DNA from: Pseudopedobacter sp. | Lineage (GTDB): Bacteria; Bacteroidota; Bacteroidia; Sphingobacteriales; Sphingobacteriaceae | DNA length: 64,000 nucleotides | NCBI GenBank assembly: GCA_014378105.1 | Contig: JACMOI010000010.1 | Coordinates: 1-64,000 of the forward strand | Direction of reading: 5' to 3' | In this document: one piece after another, positions 30,214 through 41,300 of the stretch | Position numbering within the stretch: position 1 is the first letter of the stretch | Layout of the letters: the number at the start of each line of letters is the position of its first letter | Notes under the pieces: model-generated | Told to the model about the DNA's origin: nothing | Database searches by the model: none | What the model saw: only the letters and a program-made list of their open reading frames with translations | Made by a program: the position numbers and the translations under genes

Positions 30214-31127
30214 GGTTTTCCTATTAAGTCCAGTACAATTAAAGAGCTGTGTTTAATCCCTAAAGTGCTTCCGGGTTTTACTTTACATAAGTTAGATATA
30301 TAAATATCCAATATGCCCTGCAATACTTTTCTTCGATTTTCTTTGTACTCATCAATCGCGTTAAATTTGTAAACTGTCAAATGTCCAGTGGTATCAACAA
30401 CTGCAGATATGGTATAGGCAAATTGTTTATAAGCAGGGGAGATTACGACTTTATATTCGGGGTACAAATAGTCAAAAGACCGAGAGTGATTTTGTAATTT
30501 ATCTACAGTAGAAACTTTTTCAATTTGAATAATTTTACTTTTGGTTTTAAATTCTACTGGATTTCTAGCAGCGAAAAAATAACTACTATCCATTGGATGA
30601 GCATTTGCTGAGGCAGATTTATCTCTCACATATAAAGAATCAACGCTTCTAGCCTTACGTAATTCTTCAACAGGTTTATTGATTTTTTGAAGATAATTTT
30701 CAGAGTAAAAAGTCATATAAACGTCCGATCTGATATCGTGGGCAATCACTTTTCCATTCACTTCTAAACGTTGAAGGATTAAACTGTCTGTACTTAATTC
30801 CTTGACTCTAAACCACTCTCGAGCAAAGTTATATACGGCATCATGACTATAAATCAAATCGCAATCAATCATTTTATTTAATGAGGGACTATAAACCTGA
30901 ACAGTAGAATCTGATAAAAATCTAACTGCCCATTCTGGTTCTTGCTGAAAGCCCAAATCATTAAAAGCAATTCCGTTTTCAAAAGCTCTCCGCACTTCAT
31001 AATATTTGATGCCTTTGATAGGCTCAAACTGAAACATTCTTTTTTCAGGATCATTCTTAGGAGATGAACTTTGGCAAGCGCTAAGAATAGTAAAGGATAA
31101 AATGAAAAGTACAATTAAACGCATCAT
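30210..31127 (-). CDS. Hypothetical lipoprotein
   Basis: MMRLIVLFILSFTILSACQSS lipobox. Confidence 0.7.
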   Translation of the reverse strand: MMRLIVLFILSFTILSACQSSSPKNDPEKRMFQFEPIKGIKYYEVRRAFENGIAFNDLGFQQEPEWAVRFLSDSTVQVYSPSLNKMIDCDLIYSHDAVYNFAREWFRVKELSTDSLILQRLEVNGKVIAHDIRSDVYMTFYSENYLQKINKPVEELRKARSVDSLYVRDKSASANAHPMDSSYFFAARNPVEFKTKSKIIQIEKVSTVDKLQNHSRSFDYLYPEYKVVISPAYKQFAYTISAVVDTTGHLTVYKFNAIDEYKENRRKVLQGILDIYISNLCKVKPGSTLGIKHSSLIVLDLIGKP

Positions 31128-31186
31128 ATAATGAAGGCGAAAATATAGTTTTTGTTGTAATAATTTTTTGTTTTCTTGTCATAAAA

Positions 31187-31214
31187 AAAGGTTTAGAGAT
31201 TACCCTAAACCTTT
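31187..31214 (-). terminator. Intrinsic terminator of 31236..31685
   Basis: AAAGGTTTAG...CTAAACCTTT with T-run on the minus strand. Confidence 0.6.
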
Positions 31215-31235
31215 ATAAATCAATTGAAATTGAGC

Positions 31236-31685
31236 TTATTTTTTAACCTTTATCACCATTTTCTTGATTTCGTCTTCACCAATCATTGGAGCGTGGACAT
31301 CTTCTGGATAAAAAATCACAAATTCTCCACTATTTAAAGTAAAGTGCATGGAAGGTTCATCCTTAAAAAACAAAACGTCTTTTTCTGTATCGTAGTCGCC
31401 TTTTTGTTTGGTACAGTAATTTCTTGATTTCCAGCCGAAAGTTTCATTTCCTTTAATGCAGATTTGAATATCGATGTTGTTGTTGTGACATTCGAATTTT
31501 GCTTCAGATTCTTGCGCTGTCATTCCGATTTTTGTAGCAACAATGGATTTTAATCCTTCAGAAATTTCATATTTCCCATCTTCCATTGCATCTAAATCTG
31601 TGGATCTGATGTATTCAAAAGCCTTCGCAAAAAGTGGATGAAGTGAAGTGTATTTATCGGCGTTTGCTAGTGTATCTATGATCAT
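31236..31685 (-). CDS. YhcH/YjgK/YiaL (EbgC) family protein
   Basis: MHFTLNSGEFVIFYPEDVHAPMI; QICIKGNETFGW. Confidence 0.9.
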   Translation of the reverse strand: MIIDTLANADKYTSLHPLFAKAFEYIRSTDLDAMEDGKYEISEGLKSIVATKIGMTAQESEAKFECHNNNIDIQICIKGNETFGWKSRNYCTKQKGDYDTEKDVLFFKDEPSMHFTLNSGEFVIFYPEDVHAPMIGEDEIKKMVIKVKK

Positions 31686-31840
31686 GTTGTAGTTTGTTAG
31701 TTGGCTTGGTGGTTAGGTATTTGCGTTGTGGTAATTTAGTTCATTAGACATTGATTGATTACCAAATCTAGTTTTCTAAAAAAGTTTATCTAAAATACCT
31801 AAAAAGTCCATTAAATCATTATTGGCCATAGACTTTTTTC

Positions 31841-31931
31841 GCGTTAACGATAGCAGCGGATACCGGCCTTGTGCCTAATGCCTTGAGCAGTATAAGTGGA
31901 GAGCGTGTCCCGATAGCTATCGGGAAAACGC
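31841..31931 (+). repeat. Dispersed intergenic repeat, copy B
   Basis: GCGTTAACGATAGCAGCGGATACCGGCCTTGTGCCTAATGCCTTGAGCAGTATAAGTGGAGAGCGTGTCCCGATAGCTATCGGGAAAACGC. Confidence 0.8.
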
Positions 31932-31999
31932 TCTTATTATTTCTATCAAATTCTACAAGCCCATGAACTATCTACCATCGTCCAAGGACTCTTAAAAAA

Positions 32000-32765
32000 T
32001 TATCTCTGAACTCTACCAGAACCATCTCCACTAATTAATCCTTCCACATCAGATAATGTAGCGTGGTTTAAATCACCCGGGATAATGTGTCAATGCAGAA
32101 GCAGCAACCCCAAACTCAGCGGCATTCGCCATTGATTTACCAACTACTAAACCGTATATAAATCCACTTACAAAAGAATCTCCACTTCCTACACGGTCGA
32201 CAATACGTACTTTATATTCTTTGGTGTGGTGAAAATTTGTTCCATCATAAACCAATGCGCTCCATCCGTTGTCAGAAGCACTGAAGCTTTCTCTTAATGT
32301 TGGCGCAATATATTTGAAATTTAACTTCTCTTTCATTTGCTTGCAAACATCTTTGAAACCATCCAAATTTAACTCTCCTTTGGTTACATCAGTTCCTTTG
32401 CTTACAAAACCTAAACTAGTTTCAGCATCCTCCTCATTACCAATACAAACATCCACGTATTGGCAAAGCTCAGTCATTACTTTTTGAGCTTTTTCTTTAC
32501 TCCATAATTTCTTACGGTAATTTAAATCGATGCTGGGGGTAATTCCTTTAGCTTTTGCAGCTTTTAAAGCAGCTAAAATTAAAACCGCAGCTTTATCACT
32601 TAAAGCTGGAGTGAAACCTGTAGTGTGGAACCAATCAGCACCTTCAAAAATGGCATCCCTGTCAAATTCAGAAGCATCAACATCAGCAATTGATACATCT
32701 GCTCTGTCGTAGATAACTTGTGAAGCTTTCCTAGCAGCTCCAATTTCAGTACCGTTCATTGCCAA
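32000..32765 (-). pseudogene. kdgK: 2-keto-3-deoxygluconate (KDG) kinase remnant, PfkB family
   Basis: DLNYRKKLWSKEKAQKVMTELCQYVDVCIGNEEDAE, VDRVGSGDSFVSGFIYG; N-terminal third absent; frameshift after ASALTHYPG*, with C-terminus GDLNHATLSDVEGLISGDGSGRVQR* in another frame. Confidence 0.8.
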
Positions 32766-33617
32766 AGCTTATGGTTGGGAAATGGCATTTATTATCATTG
32801 GTGCTTTAGGATTTGTGTGGATGGGTTTTTGGAAGTTTATGTACGAAAAGCCAGAAAAGCATGCTAAAGTTAACCTAGCGGAATTAGAATATATTCAATA
32901 AGATATTATTGCTGACAGTAAAATTATAGATTATGTTCCTGAAACTACTGATAAGGTGTCTTTCATAGATTGTTTTAAATATAAGCAAACGTGAGCTTTT
33001 GCTTTTGGCAAGTTTATGACTGATGGGGTTTGGTGGTTTTTCTTATTTTGGACTCCAGCTTATTTAAGCACTGTTTACGGTATGGATTCTACCCAAGCAG
33101 CTTTTCCACTTTTTGTATTATATGGTATTATGCTACTTTCTATTATTGGAGGATGGTTACCCACTTACTTTGTTGAGAAAAAAGGGATGAACCCTTATGA
33201 GGGCAGGATGAGAGCCATGCTAATTTTTGCTTTTCCCCATTATTAGCATTGATTGCGCAACCATTACGGCATATTACTTATTTACTTCCGGGTATCATTA
33301 TAGGTACTGCAGGAGCAGCCCATCAAGCGTGGTCAGCAAATATTTTTACTACTGTTGGAGACATGTTTCCTAAGAAAGCTATTGCCACAATCACAGGTAT
33401 TGGTGGCCTGGCAGGCGGTGTTGGCTCTACTTTTATTAATAAAGGATCTGGTTTATTGTTTGACTATAGCAAAAACACAGAAATGGTATTCATGGGATTT
33501 AAGGGTATAGAAGCAGGATATTTTATTATATTTTCTGTATGGGCAGTTTGTTACCTTATTGGATGGGTAGTGATGAAAAGCTTAGTACCTGTTTATAAAC
33601 CTATCACAACTTTATAA
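32761..33617 (+). pseudogene. MFS hexuronate (ExuT-like) transporter remnant
   Basis: AKAYGWEMAFIIIGALGFVWMGFW...; in-frame TAA 32899-32901, TGA 32992-32994, frameshift near 33235 (FAFPHY* then ALIAQPL); N-terminal part missing. Confidence 0.8.
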
Positions 33618-33637
33618 ATTCAGTTTATTAAATTTAT

Positions 33638-33671
33638 AAAGGAAGTTTCTTCATGAAGCTTCCTTTTTTTT
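33638..33671 (+). terminator. Intrinsic terminator
   Basis: AAAGGAAG...CTTCCTTTTTTTT. Confidence 0.65.
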
Positions 33672-33781
33672 GCTTAATAAGCAAAGCGATAAATCAGGTA
33701 TTAAAATAAATTCATTTTAATATCTGATTTAGGCAAACTCTTGCTCTCCTTTTTTTGTTTCGGTTAGATAAACCGCTTAAA

Positions 33782-35401
33782 ATGAAAGAAAAAATTAAAG
33801 CAATTTTTGTTACTGAACAAGAAATTCCAGATGAGTATAATTTAGCTCAAGAGCTTAATCAGAAAGAATATCTTTCAAATGGTAAGATGCTTTCTTGGGA
33901 TGGTCCTAGTCATACGGTATATTCTCCAATTTGCATAAAAACTAAAGATGGATATCACCGCAAGGTAATAGGAACTTATCCGATATGTACGGAAAAGGAA
34001 GCCATGGAATCTTTGGATGCTGCTGTAGCTGCATATGATAATGGAAGAGGTAAATGGCCTGCACTTTCTGTTCAAGATAGAATAAATTGTGTGGAGCATT
34101 TTACGCATAAAATGATTGCTCAAAAAGACGTAGTGGTTAAGCTACTCATGTGGGAAATCGGAAAATCCTTTGCAGATTCTGTGAAGGAGTTTGATAGGAC
34201 GGTAGAGTATATTTATGCAACGATAGATGCTTTAAAGGATATTGATCGCCAATCATCTAGATTTGAAATTGTTCAAAATATTGTTGCGCAAATTCGTCGC
34301 TCCCCGCTTGGTGTAGTATTGTGTATGGGGCCTTTTAACTATCCTTTAAACGAAACATTTACAACCTTAATTCCTGCATTAATTATGGGGAATACTATTT
34401 TATTTAAACCACCAAAACATGGTACTTTATTGCATTACCCATTATTGGAAGCGTTTAAGGAGTCTTTTCCGGCGGGTGTAGTAAATACTATTTATGGTAG
34501 AGGGAATACCATTATTCCGCCTTTAATGAAAACGGGTAACATCAATGTCTTAACCCTTATTGGTTCTAGCAAGGTAGCAAATGAGTTGAAAAAGCTACAT
34601 CCAAAAGTAAACAGATTAAGAGCTATTTTGGGTTTAGATGCCAAAAATGCTGCTATCATAACTGCTAAAGCCGATTTAAAATTAGCTGTAGAAGAAGTTG
34701 TTTTAGGGTCGCTTTCTTTTAATGGACAAAGATGTACTGCTTTAAAAATTATTTTTGTTCATCAAAGCATCGCTGTAGAATTTATTAAACAATTAAACAT
34801 AGCCATAGAAAAGCTAAAATTTGGAATGCCTTGGGAAAAAGGAGTTACTTTAACACCACTTCCCGAACCTCAGAAACCTGTTTATTTGAAAGAATGCATT
34901 GATGATGCTATTGCTCATGGCGCTAAAGTGATGAATAATTTTGGTGGAGAAAGTTTCGAATCTTTTGTTTATCCGGCAGTCGTTTATCCTGTGAATAATA
35001 GTATGAAATTGTATAAAGAAGAACAATTTGGGCCGGTTATACCGATTGTTCCTTACGTCACTTTAGAAGAGCCTATTAATTATTTAATAGAATCTACCCA
35101 TGGACAGCAGGTAAGTATTTTTAGTAATAATGCAGATGAGATTGCAGCTTTAATTGATCAATTAATTAATCAAGTGAGCAGAGTAAATATTAATTCACAA
35201 TGTCAAAGAGGACCGGATGTTTTTCCTTTTACTGGTAGGAAAGATAGTGCGGAAGGCACACTTTCTGTAGTAGATGCATTGCGTTCTTTTTCTATAAGGT
35301 CTTTAGTTGCTACTAAATTGAATGATCACAATAAAAAATTGATTAATGAAATCATAAGTAAAGACACCTCCAATTTCTTGAGTACAAAGTATATATTTTA
35401 G
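33782..35401 (+). CDS. Aldehyde dehydrogenase family protein (NADP-dependent GAPDH-like)
   Basis: CMGPFNYPLNETFTTLIPALIMGNTILFKPPK; FNGQRCTALK catalytic Cys; start at ATG 33782. Confidence 0.85.
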   Translation: MKEKIKAIFVTEQEIPDEYNLAQELNQKEYLSNGKMLSWDGPSHTVYSPICIKTKDGYHRKVIGTYPICTEKEAMESLDAAVAAYDNGRGKWPALSVQDRINCVEHFTHKMIAQKDVVVKLLMWEIGKSFADSVKEFDRTVEYIYATIDALKDIDRQSSRFEIVQNIVAQIRRSPLGVVLCMGPFNYPLNETFTTLIPALIMGNTILFKPPKHGTLLHYPLLEAFKESFPAGVVNTIYGRGNTIIPPLMKTGNINVLTLIGSSKVANELKKLHPKVNRLRAILGLDAKNAAIITAKADLKLAVEEVVLGSLSFNGQRCTALKIIFVHQSIAVEFIKQLNIAIEKLKFGMPWEKGVTLTPLPEPQKPVYLKECIDDAIAHGAKVMNNFGGESFESFVYPAVVYPVNNSMKLYKEEQFGPVIPIVPYVTLEEPINYLIESTHGQQVSIFSNNADEIAALIDQLINQVSRVNINSQCQRGPDVFPFTGRKDSAEGTLSVVDALRSFSIRSLVATKLNDHNKKLINEIISKDTSNFLSTKYIF

Positions 35402-35410
35402 GAATTAGAA

Positions 35411-35457
35411 AATTAAAATACAAAGCCAGTTCATTGTAACGGCTTTGTATTTTAATT
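35411..35457. terminator. Bidirectional terminator with 17-bp perfect stem
   Basis: AATTAAAATACAAAGCC...GGCTTTGTATTTTAATT. Confidence 0.75.
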
Positions 35458-36474
35458 ATTTATATCACGCGATGATTCACGAATTACGATTTCTGATTCC
35501 ATTTCAATATGATCGTCCTTAAGGTCACTTTTCCCATCTTCTAAGGCTTTAAAAAGGATCTCAGCGGCAGCCTTTCCCATATCAAATGCAGGTTGTGTAA
35601 TTGTGCTTAACGGGGGTTGAAGTAATGGAGCGATTTTTAAACTCGAAAAACTAATTATTTTTAAGTCGTTTGGGATATTAATTTTCAAACTAGCACAACT
35701 TTGATAAGTTAAAAGTGCTAGTTTTTCGATGGATGAAAATAAACCATCAGGTCTATTTTTATCTATAAAATCACGAATAATTGGGTAAATAATGGTTTCA
35801 TCATTGGTATCAAAATGTATGACTAAATCGGTGTCAACTATCAACCCATTATCTTCTAAGGCATCCATATAACCTTGTACTCTTTTCCTAGAAATAAGTA
35901 ATGTCTCTGGAATTGCCAAACAAGCAATTTTTTTACATCCGCTATCAATTAATTGTTTAGTTGCTTTATAGGATGCTTTATAATCGTCAGTAGTGATTTT
36001 TGCAGTTGGAATATCTTCAAAAACTCGGTCAAAAAATACAACAGGAATACTTTTTTTATTTAGTTCATGCAGATGCTCATTGTCTTTACTTTCGCTAGAT
36101 ACAGATATTAGTACACCATCAACCCTTCCACTTTGGATATGTCGTATAAACCCTACTTCTTTATTGTAATCATCTCGAGTTAAAAATATTAGTACATGAT
36201 AGCCTTTGGTTTGGGCCACTTTATCAATCCCATCAATAACTAAAGAGAAAAAATTGTCAGCTACCTCTGGGACTACCACAGCAATTGTGTTGCTCTGTTT
36301 CCTCCTTAAGCCCGCAGCATAATGGTTAGGTTGATAGTTCAGCTTTTTGGCCAAAGCAACTACACGTTCTTTGGTTTTTTGACCTATTTCCGAACTGTTT
36401 TGTAACGCCCTTGAAACTGTAGATATAGAAAGATTTAACTCCGCAGCAAGTCTTTTAATATTTACATTACTCAT
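35452..36474 (-). CDS. LacI family transcriptional regulator
   Basis: IKRLAAELNLSISTVSRALQNSSEIGQKTKERV HTH; periplasmic-binding-like domain. Confidence 0.93.
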   Translation of the reverse strand: MSNVNIKRLAAELNLSISTVSRALQNSSEIGQKTKERVVALAKKLNYQPNHYAAGLRRKQSNTIAVVVPEVADNFFSLVIDGIDKVAQTKGYHVLIFLTRDDYNKEVGFIRHIQSGRVDGVLISVSSESKDNEHLHELNKKSIPVVFFDRVFEDIPTAKITTDDYKASYKATKQLIDSGCKKIACLAIPETLLISRKRVQGYMDALEDNGLIVDTDLVIHFDTNDETIIYPIIRDFIDKNRPDGLFSSIEKLALLTYQSCASLKINIPNDLKIISFSSLKIAPLLQPPLSTITQPAFDMGKAAAEILFKALEDGKSDLKDDHIEMESEIVIRESSRDINN

Positions 36475-36564
36475 GTTTATAAGTGATTTTAAATTATAAT
36501 CTCCTAAAGTAGTTATTTAAAGGATAAGAGTAATTTTTTTTAAATGAGTGTGACAATTTGGGTC

Positions 36565-36599
36565 ATAAAAAAGCCCTCCGTGATAAAAAGAGGGCTTAG
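36565..36599 (-). terminator. Terminator of gldJ
   Basis: AAGCCCTC...GAGGGCTT with T-run on minus strand. Confidence 0.65.
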
Positions 36600-36616
36600 T
36601 AATTTTCTTAAGGATA

Positions 36617-38299
36617 TTACTTTTTAAATCCAACTCTGGATTTTGGTTTTTTAAATTGTGGAGTTTCTTTAGGGTTGATTTGTGGATCACCTACACTACT
36701 CATAGCACATCTAAAACCAATTTCAGAACTTGCTTCACCTTGATCTAGGAATCTTCTAGTACCAGGATTTAGCCAATAGGCTCTATCATTCCAAGAACCG
36801 CCTTTATAAACTTTTGCTCTATCATTTACCAAAGTGATTTTACCGTATAAGTCTAAATTTTGAGGATCTGATGCACCTCTTTGATCTGCAGTGAAGGTTT
36901 CAACCAATTTCGGCATATCATCTGGAATAGGATCAGGTGTTGAAGGACTTACTTTGGAGTCACTAGGATATTTATTGGCATGCTGGCTATAAGGATCTTT
37001 CTTTCCAGATTTTGCAGGATTTTTTATTGGAACATTTGTTTTACCAATGGTCTGAATTTTGCCAGCATCATCATATTCCTTGTTCTCATATTCGTTACCT
37101 CTAAAAGGACTAAAATCTTCAACCTGATCAAATGAAGCCTTACGATAGGTATCTAATACCCATTCGCTGGCGTTTCCAGCCATATTATATAAACCGAAAT
37201 CATTAGGCATATACGCTCTTACTGGGGCTGTAATGTCAGCTGCATCATTTAAATAACCTGCAACTCCCATGTTATCACCAGCTCCTCTTTTAAAGTTAGC
37301 ATAAATTAAGCCTCTTGTTTTTTTCTTCGGAGACCTAATGCCTAATCCATACCAAGGATAAACTTTACTATTATTTACAATGTTGTTATTTGCAGTTCCA
37401 ATTAATGCTAAAGCGGCATATTCCCACTCTGCTTCTGTAGGTAGTCTATATCTTCCGGGTGTGAAAACTCCATCTTCTAATCTTGCGAATCTCGCAGGAT
37501 TTTTTTCCGATGCAGAGGGCTTGCCTCCAGCAGCAGGGGTGCCTGTAGCTGATTTTGGATTTAAATCTTTAGGAGCTTTCTTTCCCTTATCATTATATTG
37601 ACCATTTAAATAAAGATCCAAATCAAAAGGTTCGGTACTTACTGTAGCAGCCGAATTGCCTTTTGCCGCAGCACCAGCAGCACCGCTACCCTTAGTTGGG
37701 GTTCCGTTTTTTGCCGCTGCATAAGTTTTCCAGTCACTTAAAATACCATTATTGCGCAATTTTGTTTCATTAACAATATTGGTTCTCCAATCACAATAAG
37801 CTACAGCCTGTTCCCAAGTTACCCCTACAACAGGATAGTCTTGATAAGCTGGGTGTCTTAGATAATTGTTAACATAAGGTTCATTATAAGCTAATGGGCT
37901 TCTCCAAACCAATGTATCTGGCAAAGCTTCATAGTACCATCTTGGGTCTTGTGGTACTTCTTTTATCCAATTTAAGTACTCTAACCAGTCTATATTTGCT
38001 ACTTCGGTTTCATCCATATAAAAAGTAGCAACAGTTACTCTACGTTTTGGTGCTGCATAATCAAATCCAATATCATCAATATTAGAACCTCCCATTACAA
38101 AAGTACCGCCTTCAATATGTACTAATCCAGGACCTGGAGTAGGTTTTATTTTATTTGAAACCTGTAATGAACCCGGTCTTTTGGCATTATACGCTGCTCC
38201 GGTTTTAGAGGAAACTTGCGATGATTTTTTGCTACATGAGGCTTTAATGAATGTTAAGCCCGTAAATGCTGCAAGGATAAGAAGTGTAAATTTTCTCAT
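36617..38299 (-). CDS. gldJ: Gliding motility lipoprotein GldJ (FGE/sulfatase-modifying-factor domain)
   Basis: VHIEGGTFVMGGSNIDDIGFDYAAPKRRVTVATFYMDETEVANIDW, FGLYNMAGNASEWVLD; next to porU/porV. Confidence 0.9.
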   Translation of the reverse strand: MRKFTLLILAAFTGLTFIKASCSKKSSQVSSKTGAAYNAKRPGSLQVSNKIKPTPGPGLVHIEGGTFVMGGSNIDDIGFDYAAPKRRVTVATFYMDETEVANIDWLEYLNWIKEVPQDPRWYYEALPDTLVWRSPLAYNEPYVNNYLRHPAYQDYPVVGVTWEQAVAYCDWRTNIVNETKLRNNGILSDWKTYAAAKNGTPTKGSGAAGAAAKGNSAATVSTEPFDLDLYLNGQYNDKGKKAPKDLNPKSATGTPAAGGKPSASEKNPARFARLEDGVFTPGRYRLPTEAEWEYAALALIGTANNNIVNNSKVYPWYGLGIRSPKKKTRGLIYANFKRGAGDNMGVAGYLNDAADITAPVRAYMPNDFGLYNMAGNASEWVLDTYRKASFDQVEDFSPFRGNEYENKEYDDAGKIQTIGKTNVPIKNPAKSGKKDPYSQHANKYPSDSKVSPSTPDPIPDDMPKLVETFTADQRGASDPQNLDLYGKITLVNDRAKVYKGGSWNDRAYWLNPGTRRFLDQGEASSEIGFRCAMSSVGDPQINPKETPQFKKPKSRVGFKK

Positions 38300-38366
38300 G
38301 TGCTTTATTGTGTTTTCAAAGCTAAAAATAATAAATTATGATTAATCAAAGTGATTAATTTAAATT

Positions 38367-41300
38367 GTGCCATATTCTTTAGCGATTCGGTTTTTTTATA
38401 TAGTCAAACGAACGTTTAGTATAATAGTTACAATAAAGATAAAAATTTATTTTAGGTTGAAAAGTATTGTAAATAAGCTTCTTATCATTTTAATCTTTTC
38501 ATTCGGATTATCTTTTAATGCTATTTGCCAAATTTACCCCTCCTCCGAAACCATCAATTGGGTTTCTGATTCAATTAAAACGAATTTAAACCTTGCTTTA
38601 AATCCATCTCAGATTTTTCCTAGATTTAATCCTGAAAATTTTGGTGAATTACCTTTAGTTTATTTAAAAATTCCTGTTAACAATTCTAAAAATGAAGTAA
38701 GAGTAAATATTCAAAAGCTTTCTAACGCCTATTTAAGCGCTACCGATAATGATTTTCAAAAAATTAAATCTGATATTCAGTTAAGTTATTCTACAGTATA
38801 TGAGGATAAGAAACCTTTCCTGCTTATCCAATTTTTACCAATAATAAAGGAGTCATCTAGTATAAAAAAAATTGATGAATTTAGCATTGAAATAAATGCA
38901 ATCAAAGAAAATGCGCATTTAAATACCACGCTTAGGGCTTATAAATCAAACTCAGTCCTTGCTACAGGAAATTGGTATAAAATTGCTGTTAAAGACGAGG
39001 GTATTTATAAACTTAGCTATGATTTTATTAAGAATTTAGGCATCGATGTAAATCAAATTAATCCAAGAAATATCAAAATATACGGAAATGGTGGAGTCAT
39101 GCTTCCTCAAAGTAATTCGCAGTCAAGAAATGATGATTTGCAAGAAAATGCGATAAAAGTTATTGGTGAGGAGGACGGAAAATTTGATGCTGCTGATTAT
39201 GTCCTTTTATATGCACAAGGTAATATCAATTGGAAATTGAATAGTAGTAATTCTTTTGAGCATGAAAGAAACGTTTATAGCGATAGCTCTTACTATTTTA
39301 TAAATGTGGATAATTTTGCAGGGAAAAGAATAAATACTATAAATACAACTTCACAAGCACCAAATTATATAACAAATTTTTTTGATGATCATCAACTATA
39401 TGAGAATGATGCTTATACTTTAATAACCTCTAGTATTAAGTCAGGCAGAAATTGGTACGGAGAAGATTTTGAATTCAACCCAACTAGGAATTTTGATTTT
39501 AATACTCTGGCATTAGATGGGGCATCTCCGGTTTTTTTAAAAACCGCTATGGCTTTAAGATCAAATGTAAATTCATCAGTAAGTGTTAAACTTAACAACC
39601 AAACATTGTATAGTTTAACCGCAGCAGCTTTGCCACTTACTTTTGAAACTGATTTTGCCAGACCTGTTTCAAATGTGACGTCATTAAATGGTATTTCTGG
39701 AAATAGCATCAGCGTAAGTATAACTTATAATAAGCCAAATTCATCATCAAATACATGGTTAGATTATTTGGAACTGAATTGCAGGAGGAAAATTGATGCC
39801 GGTAGTTTTTTGACTTTTCGTGATAAAGAAAGTGTTGGCGCAAGCCAACTAAGTAGCTTTAATTTAGTTAATGCAAATGCTTCAACTCAGGTTTGGGACA
39901 TTACTAATCCTTTACAACCGCTTCAACAAACATTAATATTATTGGGGAGTGATGCAAGTTTTACGACTGCTACACCAAACCTAAAAGAGTTCGTGGTTTT
40001 TGGGACTATTTTTAAAACTCCCACGGCGATTGGTAAAATTCAAAATCAAAATTTACACGCATTGGCTCAAGCCGATATGATCATTGTATCAGCTCCAAAA
40101 TGGTTTTCAGAATCAAAAAGATTAGCTGATTTCAGGAAATCTGAGCAGAATTTAAGTTATCAATTAGTCACACCTGAACAGATTTTTAACGAATTTTCAT
40201 CCGGAACAAGAGATGCAACTGCCATCAGAGATTTTGTTAAAATGTTTTATGATAGGGCAGGATCAAATCTTAATTTAATGCCTAAATATTTATTACTATT
40301 TGGGACAGGCTCTTTCGATAATCGGATGATTAAATTCAAGGATAATAATTTTGTAGTAACCTATCAGTCAGAAAACTCTTTGTCGCCAACTCAAAGCTAT
40401 ACTTCGGACGATTACTACGCATTATTAGATGATAATGAAGGAGCTTTCCCTGAAGATTATGTAACAAATCCAGGTTTGTTAGATGTTGCTGTGGGGAGAA
40501 TTCCAGTGAAATCTTTAGATGAAGCGAGAAATGTTGTTGACAAGTTAATAGCTTATTCATCCACTAAAAGTTTGGGTGAATGGCGTAATCAATTTGTAAT
40601 TGTTGCAGATGATGAAGACAATAATCTTCACCTTAACCAAGCAGAGGCTAATGCAGCCGTTATCAACCAAAGAAGTTCAGTTCCTGATATTGATAAAATT
40701 TATTTCGATGCCTATCAACAGCAAAGTGTAGCTGGTGGAAATAGATATCCAGAAGTAGAAGAAGCCTTAAATCAGAAATTTAATAATGGAGCCCTTCTCA
40801 TAAATTATACAGGACATGGTGGAGAAAGCGGCTGGGCCGAAGAAAGAGTATTGACCTTAAATGATATTGATAGCTGGAATAACAGCAATAAATTGCCGAT
40901 TATTTTTACGGCAACTTGCTCTTTTAGTAGGTGGGATGATCCGGAAATTACATCAGCGGGTGAGCTTACTTTATTGAAAAAAAGCGGCGGTGTGCCAGCC
41001 TTGTTTTCTACTACACGCATTGTTTTTGCTTCTTATAATTTCGACCTTAATCAAAGCTTTTTGAGAGCCATGTTTAGTCCAACATTATACAATAAAAGGG
41101 TAAGTTTTGGTGATGTTTTTAAAGCAGCGAAGAATAATAATATTGGAGGTTTAAATATTAATTCTAGAAACTTTACTCTTTTAGGAGATCCAAGCACTTT
41201 GTTTCCAACTCCTGTAAACAATGTTCAATTAACGAGTGTCAATAACCATCAATCAACTATTCAAGATACTTTAAAAGCTGGCGCTAAAGTTAAGTTAGGA

